A program made the position numbers and the translations under genes. A DNA stretch of 13,807 bases from an uncultured Dialister sp. (GTDB taxonomy: Bacteria; Bacillota; Negativicutes; Veillonellales; Dialisteraceae). This document shows, one piece after another, positions 1-7,038 of the stretch. Below the pieces are notes generated by a model that saw only the letters and a program-made list of their open reading frames with translations, did not search any database and was not told the origin of the DNA. The stretch is from contig URAA01000026.1 of the NCBI GenBank assembly GCA_900545785.1, forward strand, positions 1 to 13,807, read 5' to 3'. How positions within the stretch are numbered: position 1 is the stretch's first letter; each line of letters starts with the position of its first letter.

Positions 1-391
1 CAGCATTTCTTTTATTTACATTATATTTTTCAAGAGCGGTCAAAATCATTCCCGGTTTAGGTTTCCTGCAATCACAATCAACATCATATTGAGAAACTGC
101 GGCACCCTTAAGATGAGGACAATAAAAGAACTCCGTAATATGTCCTCCCCATTTCTCAAATTCATTTTCCATTAAAATATGAACTTTTTTTACATCTTTT
201 TCTTCATAATAACCGCGGGCAACTCCGCTTTGATTGGTAACCACAAATAGTAAATATCCCGCTTTAGTCAGTCGTGCTACCGCTTCTCTGGCTCCGGTTA
301 TCCATTCTATTTTATCAAAAAGATATAAATAACCGATATCTTTATTTAGAACCCCGTCTCTATCAAAAAAAACCGCTTTGTTAAAAGACAT
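1..391 (-). CDS. gmhB: D-glycero-D-manno-heptose 1,7-bisphosphate 7-phosphatase (GmhB-like HAD phosphatase), 3' end missing
   Basis: The reading frame starts with ATG at 391 and runs open to the left edge, giving about 130 residues of a family usually near 175-190. It begins MSFNKAVFFDRDGVLN, where the DRDG core is the HAD nucleophile motif (Asp10 and Asp12). Next comes VVTNQSGVARG, the HAD motif II region. A CPH then CDC pair of cysteine/histidine motifs follows, matching the zinc loop of GmhB and related histidinol phosphatases. RKPKPGM then supplies the motif III lysine. In the family this cytoplasmic enzyme removes the C7 phosphate of heptose 1,7-bisphosphate during ADP-heptose synthesis. 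The start lies one base after the gmhA stop, so the two are almost certainly cotranscribed. The gmhA neighbour makes the heptose role much more likely than histidine biosynthesis. The anomer it prefers cannot be read from the sequence. Confidence 0.88.
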   Translation of the reverse strand, partial: MSFNKAVFFDRDGVLNKDIGYLYLFDKIEWITGAREAVARLTKAGYLLFVVTNQSGVARGYYEEKDVKKVHILMENEFEKWGGHITEFFYCPHLKGAAVSQYDVDCDCRKPKPGMILTALEKYNVNKRNA

Positions 392-392
392 G

Positions 393-965
393 TTATTTAT
401 TCCAGTCAAGATCGTCAATCATTTGACATATAATGTGAGCGCACAATAAATGAATCTCTTGAATTCGTGCCGTTACATCAGAAGGAATAATCAAGGACAA
501 ATCACATAATTTTGCAATTTCTCCGCCATCCCGCCCCGTGGATGCAATAGTTGTCATTCCCTTTCTTTTTGCTTGTAAAACGGCTTTATTTACATTTTTA
601 CTGTTTCCGCTTGTTGAAATGGCCCAAAGGGTATCCCCTGCCATTCCCAACCCTTCAATTTGTCTTGAAAAGATATCATTGTAGCTGTAGTCGTTAGCAA
701 CAGATGTAAGTATAGATGTATCGGTAGTCAATGCTATAGCGGGTAATGCAATTCTTTCATTGTGAAAACGACCTATAAATTCCGCTGCAATATGTTGTGC
801 ATCCGCCGCACTTCCGCCGTTTCCGCAAATGAGAATCTTATGTCCGTTTATTAAAGATTTTTTACAAACTTCTGCCATTTTTTCTATAACGGGAAATAAA
901 CTCCTTGTTTGTTCCAAAACTTTTTCATGTTCATCAAAACATTTTTGTATTGTTTCAATTTTCAT
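393..965 (-). CDS. gmhA: Sedoheptulose 7-phosphate isomerase (phosphoheptose isomerase GmhA)
   Basis: This is a SIS-domain isomerase of 190 residues, the usual family length. It converts sedoheptulose 7-phosphate to D-glycero-D-manno-heptose 7-phosphate, the first step to ADP-heptose for the LPS core. The signature GNGGSAADAQH lies at residues 48-58, TTDTS near 80-84, STSGNS at 117-122 and QEIHLL at 169-174. His58, Glu62, Gln169 and a second His at 177 match the order of the metal and active-site residues known from E. coli GmhA. Two ATGs are possible, at 971 and 965. I chose 965 because the AAGGA upstream lies 8 bases from it but only 2 from the first ATG. The start overlaps the nrdR stop by 11 bases, suggesting translational coupling. 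The adjacent gmhB supports a heptose role over another SIS sugar isomerase. Confidence 0.93.
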   Translation of the reverse strand: MKIETIQKCFDEHEKVLEQTRSLFPVIEKMAEVCKKSLINGHKILICGNGGSAADAQHIAAEFIGRFHNERIALPAIALTTDTSILTSVANDYSYNDIFSRQIEGLGMAGDTLWAISTSGNSKNVNKAVLQAKRKGMTTIASTGRDGGEIAKLCDLSLIIPSDVTARIQEIHLLCAHIICQMIDDLDWNK

Positions 966-1449
966 TATCATCTTCCTTACCGGCTTCCCCGTTTTTTCCG
1001 GATTTCATCAATGTTTCCAGTTCACTCATAAAACTGCTCAAATCTTTAAATTCCCGATAAACTGATGCAAAACGAACATAGGCAACCTGATCCAGTTTGC
1101 GTAATTCTTCCATAATCAGATTTCCTATTATTTCGGTGGGAACTTCCTGTTTCAATTCGTTTCTGACTGTCCGCTCGACAGTATTAACGATTTCTTCAAT
1201 TTGTTCAGTTGAAATATTCCGTTTTTCGCAAGCACGTACCAAACCGCTTCTCATTTTATTTCGATCAAACATCTCTCTTAATCCGTTTTTCTTAATGACT
1301 CTTAACGGAGCTTGTTCAATCGTTTCATAGGTGGTAAAACGACGGTTACAAGAAAGACATTGACGTCTTCTGCGAATGGATGCACCATCATCGGTATCAC
1401 GAGAATCGGTTACTTTCGTGTCGGAACTGTTACAAAAAGGACATCTCAT
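955..1449 (-). CDS. nrdR: Transcriptional repressor NrdR
   Basis: This 164-residue protein has the standard NrdR layout. An N-terminal zinc ribbon (MRCPFC at residues 1-6, CLSC at 31-34) with the conserved DSRDTDDGASIRRRR stretch is followed by an ATP-cone domain at about 49-139. The family is a nucleotide-sensing repressor of ribonucleotide reductase operons that binds paired NrdR boxes. A short acidic tail (GKEDDNEN) extends beyond the usual 150-160 residues and looks non-conserved. Two adjacent ATGs are present at 1452 and 1449. Most family members start MRCPFC, and the AGGAG lies 6 bases from the second ATG, so I use 1449. It follows ftsZ across a terminator-like hairpin and overlaps gmhA downstream. 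In many clostridia nrdR sits downstream of ftsZ with sporulation sigma genes between; none is present here. Confidence 0.96.
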   Translation of the reverse strand: MRCPFCNSSDTKVTDSRDTDDGASIRRRRQCLSCNRRFTTYETIEQAPLRVIKKNGLREMFDRNKMRSGLVRACEKRNISTEQIEEIVNTVERTVRNELKQEVPTEIIGNLIMEELRKLDQVAYVRFASVYREFKDLSSFMSELETLMKSGKNGEAGKEDDNEN

Positions 1450-1470
1450 CATATTCTCCTATCCCATATA

Positions 1471-1504
1471 AGAAGAAAGGCTACACTGCATTTGCGGTGT
1501 AGCC
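1471..1504 (-). terminator. Terminator-like hairpin between ftsZ and nrdR
   Basis: Bases 1479-1504 form an inverted repeat. The perfect 8-base arms GGCTACAC and GTGTAGCC enclose a 10-base centre that can add two G-C pairs after one mismatch. In the direction of transcription (minus strand) the stem is followed directly by TTTCTTCTT, an imperfect T-tract. On the plus strand no T-tract follows, so it should act on the ftsZ transcript. It ends about 21 bases before the nrdR start, space taken up by the nrdR ribosome binding site, so nrdR must depend on read-through or a promoter upstream of the hairpin. The broken T-tract suggests partial termination. Confidence 0.72.
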
Positions 1505-1513
1505 CTGTACATA

Positions 1514-2545
1514 TCATTTATTTCTTAGAAACTCAGGGACCGCAATACTGTTTGAATGCATGCTGCCTCTAAATGTGCCCGCTCCCGCATTGGAAGGTTT
1601 TTTTCTGTCTTCAAATCCGGTAGCGATAACCGTAATCTTTACGGTATCATCATCTAAAGCGGGATCCACTGAAGTACCCCAAATAATATTTGCATCGGGA
1701 TCAGCAGCTTCTGTAATAATTTGGGAAGCTTCATTAATTTCGAAAAGACCTAAATCCTCATTCCCCGTGATATTGATGATAATTCCCTTAGCTCCGTCAA
1801 TACTCCGTTCCAGAAGAGGACTGTTGATTGCCATTGTAGCTGCATCACTGGCACGATTATCACCGGTACCGATTCCGATTCCCATAAGAGCTTCGCCTTG
1901 ATCACTCATAATGGTTCTTACATCGGCAAAATCAAGATTGATGATTCCGGGTACCGTGATCAAATCGGAAATCCCTTGAATGCCCTGCCGTAAAACATCA
2001 TCAGCTGTTTTAAAAGCATCTTTAATAGATGTCTTCTTATCAATAATTCCCATTAATTTGTCATTGGGGACTACCAAAATGGCATCTACATTATTTTTTA
2101 ATTTTTCAATGCCGTCCAAAGCATTCTTCATACGGACTTTACCTTCAAAAGTAAACGGTTTGGTCACAACGGCAATAGTCAAAGCTCCCAATTCTCTGGC
2201 ACATTGTGCTGCTACGGGAGCTGCACCCGTACCTGTTCCTCCGCCCATGCCGGCAGTAACAAATACCATATCGGCACCGGCAAGTGCTTTGGATAAATCT
2301 TCACGAGATTCTTCTGCCGCCTGTTCGCCTACCGTAGGTTTTGCTCCTGCCCCCAAGCCTCTGGTCAGTTTTTCGCCGATTTGTATTTTGACTTCCGCAT
2401 TAGATTTATTTAATACTTGGAGTTCCGTATTTACGGAAATAAATTCAACCCCTTTGACTGATTGTTCAATCATACGGTTAACTGCATTATTTCCGCCACC
2501 GCCAACACCAATAACCTTAATTTTTGCGATTTCAGAATCTTCCAT
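1514..2545 (-). CDS. ftsZ: Cell division protein FtsZ, short C-terminal linker
   Basis: This is the tubulin-like GTPase that polymerises into the cytokinetic Z-ring at the inner face of the membrane. From the ATG at 2545 it is 343 residues. GVGGGGNNAVNRM is at 13-25, the tubulin signature GGGTGTG at 101-107, and the T7 synergy loop NLDFADV at 203-209 with the catalytic aspartates. The globular core ends near residue 311. Only about 22 residues follow before the conserved C-terminal peptide VPEFLRNK, the usual docking site for FtsA, SepF and similar partners. This is far shorter than the roughly 50-residue linker of Bacillus subtilis FtsZ. A longer reading frame reaches 2572, but a strong AAGGAGGAG lies 6 bases before 2545 and fixes the start. 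It is preceded by a 130-base gap after ftsQ; ftsA, often found there, is absent. Confidence 0.98.
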   Translation of the reverse strand: MEDSEIAKIKVIGVGGGGNNAVNRMIEQSVKGVEFISVNTELQVLNKSNAEVKIQIGEKLTRGLGAGAKPTVGEQAAEESREDLSKALAGADMVFVTAGMGGGTGTGAAPVAAQCARELGALTIAVVTKPFTFEGKVRMKNALDGIEKLKNNVDAILVVPNDKLMGIIDKKTSIKDAFKTADDVLRQGIQGISDLITVPGIINLDFADVRTIMSDQGEALMGIGIGTGDNRASDAATMAINSPLLERSIDGAKGIIINITGNEDLGLFEINEASQIITEAADPDANIIWGTSVDPALDDDTVKITVIATGFEDRKKPSNAGAGTFRGSMHSNSIAVPEFLRNK

Positions 2546-2551
2546 CTTTCG

Positions 2552-2560
2552 CTCCTCCTT
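2552..2560 (-). promoter_or_regulatory. Strong ribosome binding site of ftsZ
   Basis: AAGGAGGAG lies 6 bases upstream of the ATG at 2545. It is the best Shine-Dalgarno match seen in the window and rules out the in-frame ATG at 2572, which lies upstream of it. It fits the high FtsZ level that cells generally need. Confidence 0.85.
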
Positions 2561-2617
2561 TAAATATTTCAAATGTTTTCGTCATTACTTTTTTATTTCT
2601 TATTTAGAGCATCATAT

Positions 2618-2647
2618 CTTATATTCTACAATACTTTTTACTGTTTA
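2618..2647 (-). promoter_or_regulatory. Candidate sigma-70-type promoter in the ftsQ-ftsZ gap
   Basis: TAAACA (2642-2647, 4 of 6 matches to TTGACA) is separated by 18 bases from TATAAG (2618-2623, 5 of 6 matches to TATAAT). Transcription would start near 2611 and leave a leader of about 65 bases before ftsZ. The region is AT-rich, so such matches arise by chance. The 130-base gap in an otherwise tight cluster makes a private ftsZ promoter plausible but unproven. Confidence 0.3.
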
Positions 2648-2675
2648 GCTACAGAGATACCGCATCATAAAAAAA

Positions 2676-3569
2676 TTATTTTTTAAGCTTAATGAACGGA
2701 TTTGCCATATTGGCATCCAGATATTCAACAGAAAGTCCTCTGGCTTCTACATCATTGACCATATTTTCAGCTAAAGTTGCCTGTTTTCCCAAGTCACCGG
2801 CCGCACCCAGCCGTACAGAGATTCCGTTTCTTGTATAAGCCATTAAATTCTTTTGATTTCCTATATTGATCTCAGAAAATTCTTTTGCTCCTTTTTCCGA
2901 TAAATGATTAATGAATTCAAGAGCATTAAGGACGTCCGGTTCTTCAATTTTATCTCCCAAAAGAATATTATCAAGTTTTTTACCTGTAATCATCGGATAA
3001 TCTCCGTCGGTCAGTGCTGATTCGGTTCGAATGACAATCCCTCTTTTATCAATTACGGCATATCCGTACTCAGTCTGAATGATCGCAGTAGGTTTTCTTT
3101 CAATAATATTGATCACAATAGTTGCGGGAAATTTTCGTTCTATATTGACTTCCTCAATTCTCAAATCATTTTCTAAGCGTTTGGTCACATCGGAAGCACT
3201 GATTTGGAGAGTATTTATCGGTTCATCAATATTCCCTTCAAACAAAACATTCTCCATGGTTACATTTTTAGCCCCTCGCAATTCGATGTGCCCGAAGGGA
3301 ATCGGTAAAAACAGGAGGATCAAAAAGGCAGATAAGATAAGTACAGCAGCTGCCAGCAAATATAATCTGATTTTTCCCGGAATCAAAAAAATATGTTTTG
3401 AGAGAAAAAATAATTTCTCGTTTCCTCTATTATTTTCAGTCAGATTATCAGACTCCGATGTCGATTCCGAATCTACTCTTATTTTTCTGGCCGGTTGAGA
3501 ATCTGACTTTTGTTTACGAAATGTATCTTCTTCCCTCTGGAAATCTTTAAAACTTTTGAAATCATTCAT
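2676..3569 (-). CDS. ftsQ: Cell division protein FtsQ/DivIB
   Basis: This is a bitopic divisome protein of 297 residues. A charged, serine-rich cytoplasmic tail (1-67) is followed by one transmembrane helix at about 68-90 (LYLLAAAVLILSAFLILLF). An extracytoplasmic POTRA domain (about 92-160, starting FGHIELRGAKNVT) and a FtsQ-type beta domain to the C-terminus complete it. In the family it bridges early and late divisome proteins and binds FtsL and FtsB. I used the ATG at 3569. An in-frame TTG at 3581, directly after the ddl stop, would add four residues, and neither has a clear Shine-Dalgarno sequence. The gap to ddl is 12 bases, so translation probably depends on ribosomes finishing ddl. 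Sequence conservation of FtsQ is low, and the call rests on topology, POTRA position and place in the cluster. Confidence 0.92.
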   Translation of the reverse strand: MNDFKSFKDFQREEDTFRKQKSDSQPARKIRVDSESTSESDNLTENNRGNEKLFFLSKHIFLIPGKIRLYLLAAAVLILSAFLILLFLPIPFGHIELRGAKNVTMENVLFEGNIDEPINTLQISASDVTKRLENDLRIEEVNIERKFPATIVINIIERKPTAIIQTEYGYAVIDKRGIVIRTESALTDGDYPMITGKKLDNILLGDKIEEPDVLNALEFINHLSEKGAKEFSEINIGNQKNLMAYTRNGISVRLGAAGDLGKQATLAENMVNDVEARGLSVEYLDANMANPFIKLKK

Positions 3570-3581
3570 TGTACTTACCAA

Positions 3582-4517
3582 CTACACTTTATTTATATCA
3601 GCTTTCAACAGAAGCATCTCACAAAGTTCCGGGAAACTGATTCCCGCAGCAGCAGCCGCCTTGGGTACCAGGCTGGTAGCCGTCATTCCGGGAATGGAAT
3701 TTGCTTCTAAAAGGAAAGGGACTCCTTTTTTGTCTGTTCGGAAATCAAAACGAACGACACCGCAGCATTCTGCCGTTTTATATCCTATTACTGCCAAACG
3801 GCTCATTTCATCAGCTAATTCTTTCGAAATCGGCGCAGGTACCAAATAATCCGTAGCACCCTTTGTATATTTGGAATGAAAATCATATTGTCCGGAATGA
3901 GGACAAATTTTGATGACCGGAAGAGCTCTTCCTTCCAAAACGGAAACAGTAAATTCTTCTCCGTCTAAAAAAGATTCTGCCAATAGACGGGGTTCTACAT
4001 CAAATGCACGTTTTAAGGCATCTTGAAGATCCTCTTCTGTCTTGACAATTTCAATTCCTATAGTAGAGCCTTCACAAGCCGGTTTCAGAACAACAGGAAA
4101 TGTAAAGTGTCTTTTAATCAGATCTGCGACAAAAGGAATTCCGTCCTTCAGATAGCAAGGCAGTGAAAACGCCATATTAATCCCTGCAGATTTAAATAAA
4201 CGACTGCTAAAAATTTTATCCATTGTAATTGCGCTTGATGATACACCGGAACCGGTGTAAGGGATTTTTTCCAGTTCAAGCAAGCTTTGAATGGTTCCGT
4301 CTTCCCCATATTTACCATGGAGTGCAATAAAAACAGCTTTTGCTCTTATTTTTCTGATCTGCCGTATCACTGATTCCGGTTTATATTCCACCGTTACTGC
4401 TTTATAACCTAACGATGATAAGGCTTCTGCAACAGCATTTCCTGTTAATCTTGAAATTTCTGCCTCATGAGAAAGTCCTCCCATAAGCACAGCTACTGTT
4501 TCATTTTTGTGAATCAT
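3582..4517 (-). CDS. ddl: D-alanine--D-alanine ligase
   Basis: This ATP-grasp ligase of 311 residues is close to the E. coli DdlB length. It joins two D-alanines to give the dipeptide that MurF adds to the peptidoglycan precursor. Visible motifs are MGGLSHEAEIS (12-22), HGKYGEDG (67-74), VLKPACEGSTIG (143-154), the omega-loop YDFHSKY (211-217), RFDFR (256-260) and EANSIPGMT (271-279). The LysTyr pair at 216-217 is the form seen in D-Ala-D-Ala ligases; D-Ala-D-Lac ligases of intrinsically vancomycin-resistant lactic acid bacteria have Phe there. A normal D-Ala terminus is therefore expected. GGAAGG lies 8 bases before the ATG, and the start overlaps the murC stop by 17 bases. The order murC-ddl-ftsQ is common, though murB, often found between murC and ddl, is missing. 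Confidence 0.97.
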   Translation of the reverse strand: MIHKNETVAVLMGGLSHEAEISRLTGNAVAEALSSLGYKAVTVEYKPESVIRQIRKIRAKAVFIALHGKYGEDGTIQSLLELEKIPYTGSGVSSSAITMDKIFSSRLFKSAGINMAFSLPCYLKDGIPFVADLIKRHFTFPVVLKPACEGSTIGIEIVKTEEDLQDALKRAFDVEPRLLAESFLDGEEFTVSVLEGRALPVIKICPHSGQYDFHSKYTKGATDYLVPAPISKELADEMSRLAVIGYKTAECCGVVRFDFRTDKKGVPFLLEANSIPGMTATSLVPKAAAAAGISFPELCEMLLLKADINKV

Positions 4518-5910
4518 TCGTTAAACCTTCCTTTTTAATGTAATCAGAGAGTTTTTCACCGACGCGATAAATGTTTCCGGCTCCCATGGTGATAATCAGA
4601 TCTCCGCTTTTTACAAAAGAATAAAGAATGTCAGGCAGTTCTTCCATTTGTTTTACATAGTAAACTTCTTTGTCGGGATTTTGTTCCTTTACCAGTGACG
4701 GAATCAGTTCTCCGTCAATGCCTTCAATGGGTTTTTCACTTGCTCCGTAAATATCTGTAAAAAATAATACATCCGCATCGGTAAAAGCCACGGCAAATTC
4801 ATCTTTTAGCAAACGGGTACGGGAATATCGATGTGGTTGAAACACGCAGATTACCCGATGGGTGCCCGATTCTTTTGCCGCTTTAAGTGTCGCTGCTATT
4901 TCTGTAGGATGATGAGCATAGTCATCCACTATCCAGACATGATGAGCTTTCATCTTGGTTTGAAACCGACGATGAACTCCGGTAAATTCTTCCAGCGCTT
5001 TTGCAATTACGGGAAAAGGAATCCCGCAGTATAATCCTGCAACAACTGCTCCCAAGGCATCCCTGATATTATGCGTTCCCGGAATTTGTAAAGAAACGGT
5101 TCCCAATAATTCTGATTTATGATATACATCAAAAAGCATATGTTGATCTTTATAACGTTTATTGATAGCACGATACTCTGCATCTTCGTTAAGTCCGAAG
5201 GTAATCACCTTTTTCTTTACTTCAGGTAAAATAATACGAACACCTTGGCTGTCGGTACAAAGCAAGGCAACACCATCTTCATAGGCGATATGATTTATAA
5301 ATTCTATAAAAGCTCTTTGTATATTTTCAACTGTCCCGTAAAAATCCAGATGATCATCTTCAATATTTGTTACTATCGACAGGAAAGGGTGAAATTTCAG
5401 AAATGAACTGTCGCTCTCATCTGCTTCGGCAATGACATAGTCTCCCTTCCCGAGACGGGAATTTCCTTGCAGGTAATCGGCAGCCGCCCCTAAAACAATG
5501 GTGGGATCCAATTGAGCTGAATAAAAAATCTGGCCTATCATGGATGAAGTTGTAGATTTACCGTGCGCTCCTGCAACAGCGATTCCCTTTCCCCATTCAA
5601 ATATGGCAGCTAACACATCAGATCGATGAAATATGGGAATCCCCTGTTTTCTTGCTTCTTCAATTTCAGGATTATCCGTATTAATGGCGGTTGACACGAT
5701 AATGACATCGGCATTTTTTATATTTTCTTTTTTATGCCCTATATAAATATCCGCCCCTTGTTTTCTGAATTCGGATATGGCAGGTGAGTCTGCTATATCC
5801 GAACCGGACACTTTTATTCCTTTATTGATTAAAATTCTCGCAAGAGCACGCATTCCCATTCCGCCGATACCGATAAAATGGAATGCATGATATTTTGTTA
5901 AATCCATCAT
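4501..5910 (-). CDS. murC: UDP-N-acetylmuramate--L-alanine ligase MurC
   Basis: This is the first of four Mur ligases here, adding L-alanine to UDP-MurNAc in the cytoplasm. At 469 residues it has the normal family length. FIGIGGMGM (12-20) is the N-terminal UDP-sugar-binding glycine loop and GAHGKSTTSSM (114-124) the ATP P-loop. HRRFQ, DDYAHHPTEI and FQPHRYSRT are the MurC-specific blocks of the central and C-terminal domains. The start is ATGATG; the first ATG (5910) overlaps the murG stop by 4 bases and the second (5907) is equally possible. GGGGA lies 5 or 8 bases upstream. MurC blocks such as DDYAHHPTEI separate it from MurD, MurE and MurF. The UDP-MurNAc-forming murB is not in this window. 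Confidence 0.97.
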   Translation of the reverse strand: MMDLTKYHAFHFIGIGGMGMRALARILINKGIKVSGSDIADSPAISEFRKQGADIYIGHKKENIKNADVIIVSTAINTDNPEIEEARKQGIPIFHRSDVLAAIFEWGKGIAVAGAHGKSTTSSMIGQIFYSAQLDPTIVLGAAADYLQGNSRLGKGDYVIAEADESDSSFLKFHPFLSIVTNIEDDHLDFYGTVENIQRAFIEFINHIAYEDGVALLCTDSQGVRIILPEVKKKVITFGLNEDAEYRAINKRYKDQHMLFDVYHKSELLGTVSLQIPGTHNIRDALGAVVAGLYCGIPFPVIAKALEEFTGVHRRFQTKMKAHHVWIVDDYAHHPTEIAATLKAAKESGTHRVICVFQPHRYSRTRLLKDEFAVAFTDADVLFFTDIYGASEKPIEGIDGELIPSLVKEQNPDKEVYYVKQMEELPDILYSFVKSGDLIITMGAGNIYRVGEKLSDYIKKEGLTNDSQK

Positions 5911-7025
5911 TTCTTTCCCCGTTCTGCAAGTTCAAGCGCTAAATGAGCAATATCTGCTCCGGCATTAATCTTTTTCAATTTTTTTGTTGATTCGGACATA
6001 TTTTCCAAAGTTTCATAATTATTACATAATTCGGAAATATCCTGTATCAATTCTTTGTCGGTCATATATTTGTCTATGATCATCTTAGAAGCACCGGCTG
6101 CCACAAAGACTCGTGCATTAAAAGTCTGATGATCTTCCGATGCATAAGGATATGGAATCAGAATGGAGGGAAGCTCTTTGGCTGCCAGTTCGGCAAGACT
6201 GATTGCTCCGGCACGGCAAACAATTAAATCTGCGGCAGCCAATGCGGATGGCATGTCATACTCATACTTGATAATGTGACTTCCTTTTCCATACCGTCCG
6301 TCTTTTACTTCGCCAAGACTTTTAACAATTTCGTCATAGGCCAAGGTTCCGGTAACATGATGTATATATATGCCGGATTTATCTTTAAAATATTTATGAA
6401 CCCCAAGCATTGCCTGATTAATGGTCTTTGCTCCGCGGCTACCTCCTGTAACCAAAACCATAAAAGAGTCCTCAGGAATTTTTAACTTTTTTCTTGATTC
6501 TGCCCGTTGTGTCTTAACAATATCAGACCGAATGGGATTCCCTGTATAAACACATTTTTCCGGATAAGGAAATCTGGAAATTGCCTCGGCATATCCCAGT
6601 GCCACTTTATCCACAAAACGTCCCAAAATTCTATTGGTTATTCCCGGAACTACATTTTGCTCTTGAATCAAGGTGGGAATATGCGACAATACTGCTGCCA
6701 TCAAAATAGGACCGCATACATATCCGCCGGTACCGATCACAACATCGGGATTAAATTGCCGAAGGAGTTTTTTTGCTTTAAATACACTTCCTACCGTTTT
6801 TAGTAAAACTTTTACATTATTGAAAGTGAGTCGTCTTGCTAATCCTGATGCGGGAATTCCTATAAAGCGATATCCTTCTTTCGGAACAATCTCTGCTTCC
6901 ATTCCATTGGGAGTCCCTACAAAGAGAATTTCCACATCTTCTATTTTACTGATTTCTCGGGCTATGGTAATGGCCGGGTATATATGTCCGCCGGTACCTC
7001 CGCCGGATAGAATAATTCGCTTCAT
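5907..7025 (-). CDS. murG: UDP-GlcNAc:lipid I GlcNAc transferase MurG
   Basis: This GT-B glycosyltransferase of 372 residues acts at the inner face of the membrane, adding GlcNAc to lipid I to make lipid II. The N-terminal SGGGTGGHIYPA (7-18) carries the conserved His14. QEQNVVPGITNR (121-132) and GGSRGAKTIN (194-203) follow. The donor-binding RAGAISLAEL (271-280) and the EDHQTFNA block (297-304) lie in the C-terminal half. The family motif GGSQGA has Arg in place of Gln, a tolerable variant. GGAG lies 5 bases before the ATG. The murD stop is only 13 bases upstream, so the ftsW/spoVE flippase-family gene commonly found between murD and murG is not there. Confidence 0.98.
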   Translation of the reverse strand: MKRIILSGGGTGGHIYPAITIAREISKIEDVEILFVGTPNGMEAEIVPKEGYRFIGIPASGLARRLTFNNVKVLLKTVGSVFKAKKLLRQFNPDVVIGTGGYVCGPILMAAVLSHIPTLIQEQNVVPGITNRILGRFVDKVALGYAEAISRFPYPEKCVYTGNPIRSDIVKTQRAESRKKLKIPEDSFMVLVTGGSRGAKTINQAMLGVHKYFKDKSGIYIHHVTGTLAYDEIVKSLGEVKDGRYGKGSHIIKYEYDMPSALAAADLIVCRAGAISLAELAAKELPSILIPYPYASEDHQTFNARVFVAAGASKMIIDKYMTDKELIQDISELCNNYETLENMSESTKKLKKINAGADIAHLALELAERGKK

Positions 7026-7038
7026 ATAAACTCCAAAA

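Noticed and set aside
1980..2648. A 222-residue open frame on the plus strand opposite ftsZ and its upstream gap
   Set aside because: It is antisense to the strongly conserved ftsZ, is rich in Ser/Pro/Ala repeats typical of reverse-strand shadows, has no recognisable domain and no good ribosome binding site.
4501..5910. A possible MurC-Ddl or MurB-MurC fusion to explain the missing murB
   Set aside because: MurC has normal length with no extra domain, ddl begins as a separate frame overlapping by 17 bases, and no MurB motifs are visible.
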